From: UBA4466 sp963925035
GTDB taxonomy: Bacteria; Bacteroidota; Bacteroidia; Flavobacteriales_D; Crocinitomicaceae
Length of the DNA stretch: 64,000 nucleotides
Assembly: GCA_963925035.1 (NCBI GenBank)
Contig: CAWUSK010000035.1
Coordinates: forward strand, 1 to 64,000
Direction of reading: 5' to 3'
Of this stretch, positions 25,451 through 33,764 are shown in pieces. The notes below the pieces were generated by a model. That model was given only the letters and a program-made list of their open reading frames with translations. It searched no databases and was not told the origin of the DNA. Numbering within the stretch: position 1 is the first letter of the stretch; the number at the start of each line of letters is the position of its first letter. Position numbers and translations under genes: made by a program.

Positions 25451-27925
25451 TTATTTCTTAGCGCAACAAGGTTTTGTACATCCTTTTTTACATCCTTTTT
25501 CTGCAGATTCAGAACACTTTTTAGAAGATGAACATTGTTTACCAATGAACTTTCCATCCGCATCATAATTTGCAAGACAAGCTGCTTTTTCTTCTACTGA
25601 ACAACCTTTAGAATCGCACATTGCTGCACATTCTTCTTTTGTCATTTCAGAACATTTTGACATGTCGCATTTTGAATCACTTTTACAAGTTGACATATCT
25701 CCAGTACATGCTTTCTTAGAAGAACATTCTGTTTGTGCTCCAAATGCGTTTGCATCAGAACTTTGGTGACCATTGCTCAATATTGGAGCGATTACCAATC
25801 CAATCAAACAAGTCAATTTAATTAAGATGTTCATTGAAGGACCAGAAGTATCTTTGAAAGGATCTCCAACTGTATCTCCAGTTACTGCCGCTTTGTGAGC
25901 CTCAGAACCTTTAAATGTCATTTCACCATCAATCATAACACCTGCTTCGAATGATTTCTTAGCGTTGTCCCATGCACCACCTGCGTTGTTTTGGAAGATT
26001 GCCCAAAGAACACCAGAAACAGTAACACCAGCCATGTAAGCTCCAAGTGCCTCAGCTCCCATTGCAAATCCAATAATTATTGGAGAAACAATCGTGATAA
26101 TTCCTGGAAGCATCATTTGTTTCAATGCAGCTTTCGTAGAAATGTCAACACATTTTTCGTATTCTGGTTCAGCTTCATATTCCATAATTCCTGGAATCTC
26201 TTTGAACTGACGACGAACTTCTTTTACCATTGCCATTGCCGCTTTTCCTACTGCGCTCATTGCAAGTGCAGAGAAAACAACAGGAATCATTGCTCCAATA
26301 AATAATGCCGCAAGAACTTTTGCTTTAAAGATGTTAATTCCATCAATACCAGTAAAAGTAACGTATGCTGCAAATAATGCTAAAGCAGTTAATGCTGCAG
26401 AAGCAATAGCGAATCCTTTACCAACTGCTGCAGTTGTGTTACCAACAGCATCTAAGATGTCGGTACGTTCACGAACTTCAGGATCTAATTCCGACATTTC
26501 AGCAATTCCACCTGCGTTATCAGCAATCGGTCCGAAAGCATCAATTGCTAATTGAAGAGCTGTTGTTGCCATCATTGCTGATGCTCCAATTGCTACTCCG
26601 TAAAATCCAGCGCACTCATAAGCTCCCCAGATCGCTCCAGCAAACAATAAAATTGGTGCTGCAGTTGACATCATTCCTAAAGAAAGTCCAGAGATAATGT
26701 TTGTTGCAGCTCCTGTAGATGAGTTTTGAATAATCCCCATAACTGGTTTTTTACCCATTGCTGTGTAATATTCAGTCAACATTGAAATCAAACCTCCAAC
26801 TGCTAATCCAATTAACACAGCATAAAAGACTCTGTTATATCCTACAACTTGCATTCCTTCTCCGAAAAAACTCATTTCCATTTTAGCAGGAAGCATCCAT
26901 TGAATAATAAAGAAAGAAGCAATAGCAGTAATTGCAAGTGAACCCCAGTTTCCTAGGTTAAATGCTCCTTGTACTTGTTTTTCTTTAGCGTCGTTATTTT
27001 TAATACTAATAACCCAAGATCCGATAATTGAGAAGATAATACCAACTCCTGCAATTAATACAGGCAATAAGATTGGGCCCATATTTCCGAATGAATCTGA
27101 AAATTCTCCAGTTGCACTTGTAATATCGTTAATCATATAGTTACCAAGAACCATTGCTGCAAGCATTGTTGCTACATAAGATCCGAATAAATCAGCTCCC
27201 ATTCCGGCAACATCTCCAACGTTGTCTCCAACATTATCAGCAATCGTTGCAGGGTTACGAACGTCGTCTTCTGGAATTCCAGCTTCAACTTTCCCTACAA
27301 GGTCAGCTCCAACATCTGCAGCTTTCGTATAAATACCACCACCAACTCTAGCGAACAATGCGATACACTCAGCTCCTAAAGAGAAACCAGCTAAAGTTTC
27401 AAGGATGATTCCCATGTTATCACCTTTAATTGCACTTTCCATACCTCCAACTTGGAAGATAAGGAAAATGAAAATTGTGGAAAGACCAAATACTGCAAGA
27501 CCTGCAACACCTAATCCCATTACTGTTCCTCCTCTGAAAGCAACTTTCATTGCTTGTGGTAAACTTGTTTTTGCTGCTTCAGCTGTTCTAACGTTTGCTT
27601 TAGTCGCGATACGCATACCGATATTTCCTGCTACAGCAGAGAACACAGCACCAATAACGAAAGCTACAACGATGAACATTCCAGCAGGAATTAATCCTGT
27701 TGCTGAAAGAATTCCAAGTGCCGTACCAGCGATCACAACGAATACTGCCAACATGCGGTACTCAGCTTTCAAGAAAGCCAAAGCTCCATCAGCGATATAT
27801 CCAGCTAATTTTTGCATTTTATCACTTCCAGCTGGTTGCTTTTTCACCCATGAAGAAAGGAATAACATATAGATTAATCCAATTAGTCCAAAGACTGGTA
27901 GAATATAAATTAGGTTTTGTTCCAT
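25451..27925 (-). CDS. hppA: K+-dependent membrane pyrophosphatase with Cys-rich C-terminal extension
   Basis: An 824-aa, ~16-helix inner-membrane pump that uses pyrophosphate hydrolysis to export H+ or Na+. Catalytic signatures are DVGADLVGKVEAGIPEDD (about residue 205), IADNVGDNVGDVAGMGADLF and the late 'TVGDPFKDTSGPSMNILIKL'. GNTTAAVGKGFAIASAAL (about 496) has Ala where K+-independent enzymes have Lys, indicating the K+-dependent class. H+ versus Na+ cannot be settled by eye. The normal protein ends near residue 727. Beyond it are ~97 hydrophilic residues with 15 cysteines (for example DSKCDMSKCSEMTKEEC and GCKKGCTKPCCAKK). By family topology this tail should be on the periplasmic side. 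It is encoded in frame up to a good terminator, so it does not look like an artefact. Confidence 0.95.
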   Translation of the reverse strand: MEQNLIYILPVFGLIGLIYMLFLSSWVKKQPAGSDKMQKLAGYIADGALAFLKAEYRMLAVFVVIAGTALGILSATGLIPAGMFIVVAFVIGAVFSAVAGNIGMRIATKANVRTAEAAKTSLPQAMKVAFRGGTVMGLGVAGLAVFGLSTIFIFLIFQVGGMESAIKGDNMGIILETLAGFSLGAECIALFARVGGGIYTKAADVGADLVGKVEAGIPEDDVRNPATIADNVGDNVGDVAGMGADLFGSYVATMLAAMVLGNYMINDITSATGEFSDSFGNMGPILLPVLIAGVGIIFSIIGSWVISIKNNDAKEKQVQGAFNLGNWGSLAITAIASFFIIQWMLPAKMEMSFFGEGMQVVGYNRVFYAVLIGLAVGGLISMLTEYYTAMGKKPVMGIIQNSSTGAATNIISGLSLGMMSTAAPILLFAGAIWGAYECAGFYGVAIGASAMMATTALQLAIDAFGPIADNAGGIAEMSELDPEVRERTDILDAVGNTTAAVGKGFAIASAALTALALFAAYVTFTGIDGINIFKAKVLAALFIGAMIPVVFSALAMSAVGKAAMAMVKEVRRQFKEIPGIMEYEAEPEYEKCVDISTKAALKQMMLPGIITIVSPIIIGFAMGAEALGAYMAGVTVSGVLWAIFQNNAGGAWDNAKKSFEAGVMIDGEMTFKGSEAHKAAVTGDTVGDPFKDTSGPSMNILIKLTCLIGLVIAPILSNGHQSSDANAFGAQTECSSKKACTGDMSTCKSDSKCDMSKCSEMTKEECAAMCDSKGCSVEEKAACLANYDADGKFIGKQCSSSKKCSESAEKGCKKGCTKPCCAKK

Positions 27926-27952
27926 AATTATTAGTTAAGTAATTTAAGGGGG

Positions 27953-27984
27953 CAAAAGTAGATGTTTATAGTATAAGGTGCAAA
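27953..27984 (-). promoter_or_regulatory. Promoter of hppA
   Basis: Minus strand: TTTG at 27984-27981, a 20-nt spacer, and TACTTTTG at 27960-27953, an exact match to the Bacteroidota consensus. The 5' leader would be about 22 nt. Confidence 0.8.
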
Positions 27985-28079
27985 TTTGAAACAATAATAA
28001 TGTCACAGCCTACTATTTTGGAGACTTTACGATAGAATAAACTGACTTAAAAATAGGAACTAAACCGTTATTGTGGAAT

Positions 28080-28384
28080 TTAACCTATGCTCGGTTTTAT
28101 TTTGGAAACTAGCGTACTTAAACTCATTCCTCCGCTTTGTTTCCATACAATTTGACCAGATTTGTATAAAATGAACAATGGAACACCCCTTACATTTAAT
28201 TGGTTGGCCAATGCTTGATTCTTGTCAATATCGATTTTTAAGACACGAATTGAATCACCAAGTTCGCTTTTTAACTGATCTAAAACTGGCGCCATTGCTT
28301 TGCACGGTCCGCACCAAGTTGCATGGAAATCAACCAAAGTTGGTTGACTTGACTTGAATTGATTATTTCTTTAAATGAACTCAT
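28080..28384 (-). pseudogene. Thioredoxin gene disrupted by a 5-bp tandem duplication
   Basis: The open part (28337 down to 28080, 85 codons from a TTG) encodes most of a thioredoxin: VDFHATWCGPCKAMAPVLD with the redox WCGPC, then KIDIDKNQALANQLNVRGVP (cis-Pro) and 'ILYKSGQIVWKQSGG'. The natural start appears to be ATG 28384 (MSSFKEIINSSQ), which is in a different frame. The junction has GACTT twice in tandem (plus strand 28346-28350 and 28351-28355). Deleting one copy joins the frames as NSSQPTLVDFHATWCGPC, the expected thioredoxin N-terminus. The defect is therefore a 5-bp slippage duplication. A shortened protein from the TTG would lack the first beta strand. Confidence 0.8.
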
Positions 28385-28461
28385 AGTGTTGTAAAGTTAG
28401 TAAGATAAAGGAAGTTGCAGTGCGACAGAAGTTACCTTTATTAATTAGCTTCGCTTCTGCC

Positions 28462-28492
28462 TTGTGGCGGTGCCAATTAAAAATTAACTTTG
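28462..28492 (+). promoter_or_regulatory. Promoter of the LTA-synthase-like gene (possibly leaderless)
   Basis: TTG at 28462-28464, a 20-nt spacer, and TAACTTTG at 28485-28492. The -7 element is followed by five bases (TCCCT) and then the ATG at 28498, so the transcript would begin at or beside the start codon. Confidence 0.55.
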
Positions 28493-28497
28493 TCCCT

Positions 28498-30372
28498 ATG
28501 AATGCAATCAAAAGTCTATTTATACAACTAATTAAACTTCTGATTTTTTGGATTTTGTTATTTGATTTCCAACGAATCATGTTCTCCATTCACAACTGGG
28601 GAAAGTTTAGTGATGTGTCTTGGGGAGATTGGTTCCTTACTTTTTTCTATTCCATTCGTTTGGATCTAGCAACGGCTGGATTTTTATCTGTACTTCCTTT
28701 ATTATTCCTTATAATTTACTTTGCTCATCCTAAAAAATGGTTGAAGCGCTTGTTTATTGGAGTATTATTGCTCGAAGCGGTGATTACCATTTTCATTCAC
28801 GCTGGAGAAATCAATGCGTATCCAGAATGGAATCATAAATTGACTTCGCGTGTATTTACGCACCTTTCAAATCCTGATGAGGTTTTTAGAACAGCGGATT
28901 ACGGAATGACGATTGGATTTATCGTCTTTTCGATACTAGAAATTGTTTTTGCTTGGAGAATAAGTCAATGGTTATTTAAAAAACTGGAGGTTAAGCAGGA
29001 CTTAAAAATATTGGTTAGAATTCCCGTTTCTATTCTTCTGTTTAGCGTTTTTTCTTTTCTATTCCTTTTGCTAGCACGAGGCGGATGGCAACAAATTCCA
29101 ATTAACATCAACTCTGCGTTCTTTTCGAACAATCCAGTAGCGAATGATTTGGCAACCAATTCAACCTACTATTTCGGGAAGAGTTATTTATTGTACAACC
29201 GTAGCGAAATCGACGATTTAATGCCGGATATCAATCCGAAGGAAGCAAAAAGAATTGTAGATAAAATGTACAATTACCCGAAAGAGCACGATGTAAAAGT
29301 CTTGGAAAATGAACGGCCAAATGTAGTTTTTATCGTTTTGGAAGGTTGGGCATCTGAGGCAATTGGTTCCTTAGGCGAAACAAAAGGAGCTACTCCAAAC
29401 TTTGATGCTTTGACGAAGGAAGGATTGCTGTTTTCTAATATTTATGCAACCGGAGGAACATCGGAAATTGGAAACTCAAGTATTTTTAGTGGAAACCCAG
29501 CGATTCCAGAAATTTCAATTTCATTGCAACCAGATAAATCTAGAAAATTGCATTCGATCAACCAAGACATGCAAGAATGGGGGTATTCTTCCAATTACAT
29601 TTTTAGTGGTGATTTGAAATATGGAAATATAGGCGGTTATTTTTTGGATCACGGATTTGATGATGTAGCCGATGAGTCTGATTTTCCAAGTGGATTGAAA
29701 AGAGGGAAGTTGAATTATTTTGATGAAGATTTATACGATTTCTTAATCGAACGAACGAACGCTACTCAAGAACCATTTTTACATTGTGCATTCACAGGGA
29801 GTACACATTCACCGTACGATTATCCAAAAAAAGGAAAACAAAAATTTAAAGGAGTCGAAGCGGATTACATGAATTCTGTAGTTTATGCAGATGGCGCACT
29901 CAAAGCATTCATCGAAAAGTGCAAAAAGCAATCTTGGTACAAAAACACATTGTTTGTTTTTATAGCAGATCACGGACATGCAACTCCTTCGTCGCAAAGT
30001 CCTTCGTTTAATAAATACAACAGAATTCCATTGTTGTTTTACGGAGAACCATTGAAAGCTGAATACAAAGGAAAGAGAATTGAAAAAATAGGTTCGCAAT
30101 CGGATGTCGCAGCAACCTTGATTTATCAAATGAACGGAGATATTTCTCGTTACCCATGGAGTAAAGATTTATTGAACCCAAATTCTCCTGAGTTTGCGTG
30201 TCACACAATTACACGCGGCTACGGATGGGTAACGCCTTTGGGTGGAATGACGTTTCAAATGGAAATGAAATCATTCCTTGAAAATACATTCCCGAAAAAT
30301 GTTGAAAAAACGGAAGTGAAAAAAGGTCACGCATTTTTGACACAAATCTACGCTGACTATAAAGCGCTTTAA
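28498..30372 (+). CDS. LTA-synthase-family membrane phosphatase/phosphotransferase (alkaline phosphatase superfamily)
   Basis: A 624-aa protein with about five N-terminal membrane helices (residues ~5-210) and an extracytoplasmic sulfatase-like domain. Metal-site features are VVFIVLEGW (Glu near 281), the putative nucleophile Thr region ATGGTSEIGNSSIFSG (about 317), and FIADHGHATP (about 490). The family transfers phosphoglycerol-type groups or cleaves phosphate esters outside the cell. In Gram-negative Bacteroidota the substrate is unknown and may be a glycan or lipid head group. The frame extends upstream to GTG 28420, but ATG 28498 starts the first hydrophobic helix correctly. The GT9 glycosyltransferase gene follows after 14 bp, suggesting a shared surface-glycan role. 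Confidence 0.88.
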   Translation: MNAIKSLFIQLIKLLIFWILLFDFQRIMFSIHNWGKFSDVSWGDWFLTFFYSIRLDLATAGFLSVLPLLFLIIYFAHPKKWLKRLFIGVLLLEAVITIFIHAGEINAYPEWNHKLTSRVFTHLSNPDEVFRTADYGMTIGFIVFSILEIVFAWRISQWLFKKLEVKQDLKILVRIPVSILLFSVFSFLFLLLARGGWQQIPININSAFFSNNPVANDLATNSTYYFGKSYLLYNRSEIDDLMPDINPKEAKRIVDKMYNYPKEHDVKVLENERPNVVFIVLEGWASEAIGSLGETKGATPNFDALTKEGLLFSNIYATGGTSEIGNSSIFSGNPAIPEISISLQPDKSRKLHSINQDMQEWGYSSNYIFSGDLKYGNIGGYFLDHGFDDVADESDFPSGLKRGKLNYFDEDLYDFLIERTNATQEPFLHCAFTGSTHSPYDYPKKGKQKFKGVEADYMNSVVYADGALKAFIEKCKKQSWYKNTLFVFIADHGHATPSSQSPSFNKYNRIPLLFYGEPLKAEYKGKRIEKIGSQSDVAATLIYQMNGDISRYPWSKDLLNPNSPEFACHTITRGYGWVTPLGGMTFQMEMKSFLENTFPKNVEKTEVKKGHAFLTQIYADYKAL

Positions 30373-30386
30373 TCTATATTTGAAAG

Positions 30387-31367
30387 GTGAAAATTCTAGT
30401 TGTTCGATTTAGTTCTATTGGTGATATTGTCCTTACATCTTCTGTTGTAAGAGCGATAAAACAACAATTGCCCATTACTGAATTGCACTTTCTTACCAAA
30501 GAACAGTTTTCTGGAATCGTTGCTGACAATCCGCATGTAGATCGCGTTTTCACAATGAAAAAGTCGATAGACGAAGTGGTAGGTGAACTAAAAAAGGAAA
30601 ACTACGATTGGGTAGTTGACTTGCACAACAACATTCGAACAACTTCTTTGAAAAGAAAGCTTGGCGTAAAATCTACGACGTTCAACAAACTAAATATTCG
30701 AAAGTTCTTCTTGGTGAAATTCAAATGGAATCGAATGCCAAAAGGGCATGTGGTGGGGCGTTATTTTGATGCTGTAAAACCACTTGGTGTTAAAAACGAT
30801 GAACTTCCTGGAGATTATTTCATTCCAGAAAAAGACAATGTTGACACGCTCGCTGAATTTGCAATAAATCCTTCTGAATACGTTTCTTTAGCGATTGGGG
30901 CACAATTTAAAACCAAGCAAATGCCGGTGAATTTGTTGGTAGAAATTGCCGATGCATCCACAAAACCTGTTGTTATTGTTGGTGGAGTGATGGACAGAAA
31001 TGTCGCCTTGGAAGTATTGGCAAAAACCACAAACAAGCATGTCATTAATACCTGTGGCGATTACAGCCTCAATCAATCGGCGAGCATTGTAGCTCAAAGC
31101 CATAAACTGGTTACTAACGATACGGGAATGATGCACATTGCGGCTTGTTTCGGTGTTCCGATTGTTTCTGTTTGGGGAAATACAACACCGGATTTAGGAA
31201 TGTATCCGTATTATCCAAACCAACCTGAAAAAATCAGCATCCACCAAGTGGAAGGATTGAATTGCCGACCGTGCTCCAAAATTGGCTTTCAAGAATGCCC
31301 GAAAAAGCATTTTAAATGTATGAACGAGCAGAATGTAGAAGCGATTGTGAAGTCAGTGAATGGCTGA
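30387..31367 (+). CDS. Glycosyltransferase family 9 (heptosyltransferase-like)
   Basis: A 326-aa enzyme starting at GTG with the family signature KILVVRFSSIGDIVLTSSVV. The sugar-nucleotide-binding C-terminal half has VVIVGGVMDRNVALEVL, LVTNDTGMMHIAACFGVPIVSVWGNT and a Cys-rich GLNCRPCSKIGFQECPKKHFKC stretch. The last is seen in many ADP-heptose:LPS heptosyltransferases of Bacteroidota. It most likely adds a sugar to LPS core at the cytoplasmic face of the inner membrane. It lies 14 bp after the LTA-synthase-like gene. The GTG is the only start that preserves the conserved N-terminus. Confidence 0.92.
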   Translation: MKILVVRFSSIGDIVLTSSVVRAIKQQLPITELHFLTKEQFSGIVADNPHVDRVFTMKKSIDEVVGELKKENYDWVVDLHNNIRTTSLKRKLGVKSTTFNKLNIRKFFLVKFKWNRMPKGHVVGRYFDAVKPLGVKNDELPGDYFIPEKDNVDTLAEFAINPSEYVSLAIGAQFKTKQMPVNLLVEIADASTKPVVIVGGVMDRNVALEVLAKTTNKHVINTCGDYSLNQSASIVAQSHKLVTNDTGMMHIAACFGVPIVSVWGNTTPDLGMYPYYPNQPEKISIHQVEGLNCRPCSKIGFQECPKKHFKCMNEQNVEAIVKSVNG

Positions 31368-31372
31368 TAATA

Positions 31373-31956
31373 TCACTCTGATGCTTTTTTAGCCAGTTGT
31401 TTTTTCATTGGGAAGGTGTATTGAACTTGTACTTCAAAGCCAATGCCTTTTTGTGAATCGAAGAATACTTTTTCATCATGAAAACCGTTCAAGGTTTGAC
31501 CAGCAAGCCTTTTAACATGAAAACCATAAGCGTTAAATGAAGGACCGATAAAGAAATCCACGTAATGATCTTTGGCATTTGACACTATATTCAATCCTAT
31601 ATCAAATTCAAGAACAGGGCTAAACATGTGCTTTTCTCTAAAAATCGACCTGAGAATGTGAGAGATGTTGTCAGCATCTGGAGAGCATCAAAATTATCGG
31701 AATTGTTGTCCCGTTGGTTTTTTAAATAATTTAAACTGCAAAAGAACTGACACCTTATTATTAATGTTTATTCCTCCCCCTAAACTATAGTCGAAACCGT
31801 AATATTCATTAATTCCTAACATGTAACTATAATTTGCTTTAATTATAGGATTAACAGTTGCTTGAGTGTTTCCGGAATTTGAAAACAGCAACAAAAATGA
31901 TATGCAGGTTATCCATTTTACTTTGTCAAAGCATTTTTTTGCATCTCTTTTCTCAT
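31373..31956 (-). pseudogene. Outer-membrane beta-barrel protein gene broken by three small indels
   Basis: Two short open pieces (31894-31694 and 31627-31373) belong to one damaged gene. From ATG 31956, adding one A to the 7-A run (plus-strand T 31934-31940) gives MRKEMQKKCFDKVKWITCI and a signal peptide ending SNSGNTQA. It then runs on into NPIIKANYSYMLGINEYYG. Removing one G at 31710-31712 links 'LFKKPT' to DNNSDNFDALQMLTTSLTF. Restoring one base near 31632-31635 links 'SGRFLEK' to HMFSPVLEFDIGLNIVS and the end VQVQYTFPMKK. The rebuilt ~190-aa protein has the alternating pattern of a small outer-membrane barrel. All three indels fall in homopolymer runs. It is convergent with the GT9 gene (5 bp gap). 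Confidence 0.72.
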
Positions 31957-32110
31957 AGTTGGAAGTACAATTTACATCACCAATGTAAAATAAACCCTGT
32001 TATGAAACAAGAATTCATGAAAATCAGGTATTTATACGTACGGAAGATTTCGTAAAAGCAGAAAGATTTTATTTTCTAAAAATCAAGTCTTGACTCCTAT
32101 CGTCTTGACC

Positions 32111-32626
32111 CTACTCTCCCAAAAACAACTTCTTCAACTCAGTCGCTTCCTTCGGGTCCATTTTTCCAGCCAAAATTAAACTCAATTGTTTACGACGTAA
32201 TGCACCGTCGTAACGTGATTTTTCCTCGTCAGTTTCAGGAATTAACTCAGGAACTTGAATCGGCCCGCCATTTTGGTCTACGGCAACAAAGGTGTAGATT
32301 GCTTCGTTGGATTTTATTTGAACACCCGTAACTGGGTTTTCGACGAATACATCTACAAAAATTTCCATAGAAGAATTGAATGCACGAGAAACCTTGGCTT
32401 GCAACGTCACAATCGACGAATGAATAATTGGTTGTTGAAATGAAACATTGTTTACGGCCGCAGTAACAACAACTCTTCGGCAATGACGATGCGCTGCAAC
32501 ACTTGAAATGATGTCCATCCAGGCGAGCAATTGTCCCCCAAAAAGATTTCCTAAGGTATTTGTATCGTTTGGAAGTACAACTTTAGTGGTAATTGAAAGT
32601 GTTTCTTTTGCCGTTTTTGATTTCAT
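32111..32626 (-). CDS. Acyl-CoA thioesterase (hotdog fold)
   Basis: A 171-aa cytoplasmic protein of the YciA/BACH acyl-CoA thioesterase group, which hydrolyses acyl-CoA to free acid and CoA. Visible features are the conserved VLPNDTNTLGNLFGGQLLAWMD with the active-site Asn-x-x-G-x-x-FGG pattern, 'VTAAVNNVSFQQPI' and 'SNEAIYTFVAVD'. The C-terminal ~35 residues are charged and helical. The gene is isolated: a pseudogene lies downstream and a divergent isomerase gene upstream. Confidence 0.92.
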   Translation of the reverse strand: MKSKTAKETLSITTKVVLPNDTNTLGNLFGGQLLAWMDIISSVAAHRHCRRVVVTAAVNNVSFQQPIIHSSIVTLQAKVSRAFNSSMEIFVDVFVENPVTGVQIKSNEAIYTFVAVDQNGGPIQVPELIPETDEEKSRYDGALRRKQLSLILAGKMDPKEATELKKLFLGE

Positions 32627-32771
32627 ATCTGAAATTTTTTACAAAATTAGAATTTATTAGCGGTTAAAACGGTCGTTTTTTAAAACTAAATGGATTTTTT
32701 CAGAAGAATTAGGTAAGACTTCATTCATTTTTTCGTTGAATAGTTAACTTTACACAATAGTTTAAAAACGT

Positions 32772-33755
32772 ATGGAGAAATTAATTAGTGCATTTCCTGA
32801 TAATATAAGCGAAGCGCTTGCAATTGCGAAACGATCAAAATTCAAAACGCCAGATAGAGAAATTCAAAACATAGTGATCTGTGGAATGGGTGGTTCTGGG
32901 ATTGGCGGAAAGTTAGTAGGAAAATGGATTGAAGATGAAATCAATGTACCAATTTTATATGCGCACGATTATAAACTTCCAGCGTTTGTTTCAAAAAACA
33001 CCTTAGTTATTGGTTCTTCTTATTCTGGAAATACTGAAGAAACATTGAGCACTGTTAAAGAAGCTATTGAAAAAGGGGCATACATCATTGGCGTTACTTC
33101 CGGTGGCGAAATGCAAGAAATTTGCAAGAAAAACGGATACGATTGTGTTGTTGTTCCTGGTGGAAATCCTCCAAGAACTGCCTTGGCATTTTCCTTGGTT
33201 CAATTGTTGAATATTTTCAGTGAATTGGGAATGATAAGTTCAGATCGATTGAACGAAATGGAAACTGCCCGTCAATTGATCGTGAAAGATGAGGTTGAGA
33301 TCAAAGCGAAAGCACACGAAATAGCACAATTTTTAAAAGGAAATGTCGGCATTTTTTACGGCACAACGATGTACGAGCCAGTATTAGTTCGTGCGAGACA
33401 GCAATTCAATGAAAACGGTAAATTATTGTGCTGGCATCATTCTTTACCTGAAATGAATCACAACGAATTAGTTGGATGGGGCGGAGGAGATGATCGTTTT
33501 GCTTCATTGTTTTTTGAATCGGATGATATTCACCCAAGAAATGCACGTCGTTTGGAAATAACAAAGGCGCGAATTGCTACGATGTCTTCGAAAAATATGA
33601 CCATTTTTCCAAAAGGAAATAGTTTAATCGAACGTTCAATTTATTACATCAATTTAGTCGATTGGGCTTCTTTGTATTTAGCGGAATTGAAAAATGTAGA
33701 TCCAATTGACATCGAAATTATCGATTATTTGAAATCTGAAATGGCAAAATTTTAA
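32772..33755 (+). CDS. Bifunctional phosphoglucose/phosphomannose isomerase
   Basis: A 327-aa cytoplasmic enzyme of the short PGI/PMI type found in archaea and some bacteria. It interconverts glucose-6-P or mannose-6-P with fructose-6-P. Two SIS domains are indicated by IVICGMGGSGIGGKLV (about residue 35) and GSSYSGNTEETLSTVKEAI. The C-terminal half has LPEMNHNELVGWGGGDDRF, with the catalytic His/Glu region, and the family's final 'LAELKNVDPIDIEIIDYLK'. It is the first gene of a tight plus-strand run with lipB and the serine hydrolase. Confidence 0.92.
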   Translation: MEKLISAFPDNISEALAIAKRSKFKTPDREIQNIVICGMGGSGIGGKLVGKWIEDEINVPILYAHDYKLPAFVSKNTLVIGSSYSGNTEETLSTVKEAIEKGAYIIGVTSGGEMQEICKKNGYDCVVVPGGNPPRTALAFSLVQLLNIFSELGMISSDRLNEMETARQLIVKDEVEIKAKAHEIAQFLKGNVGIFYGTTMYEPVLVRARQQFNENGKLLCWHHSLPEMNHNELVGWGGGDDRFASLFFESDDIHPRNARRLEITKARIATMSSKNMTIFPKGNSLIERSIYYINLVDWASLYLAELKNVDPIDIEIIDYLKSEMAKF

Positions 33756-33764
33756 TTGAACAAA

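Noticed and set aside
26331..27927. Several plus-strand ORFs inside hppA
   Set aside because: They are antisense shadows of a strongly conserved membrane protein gene with biased low-complexity translations.
28420..28497. Upstream GTG start for the LTA-synthase-like protein
   Set aside because: The 26 extra residues precede a good signal-type helix, and a promoter lies inside this stretch.
31373..31894. Two short minus-strand ORFs read as one frame with in-frame stop codons
   Set aside because: The two pieces are in the same frame with TAA and TGA between them, but a neighbouring frame stays open with sensible sequence there, so paired frameshifts explain the damage better than nonsense mutations.
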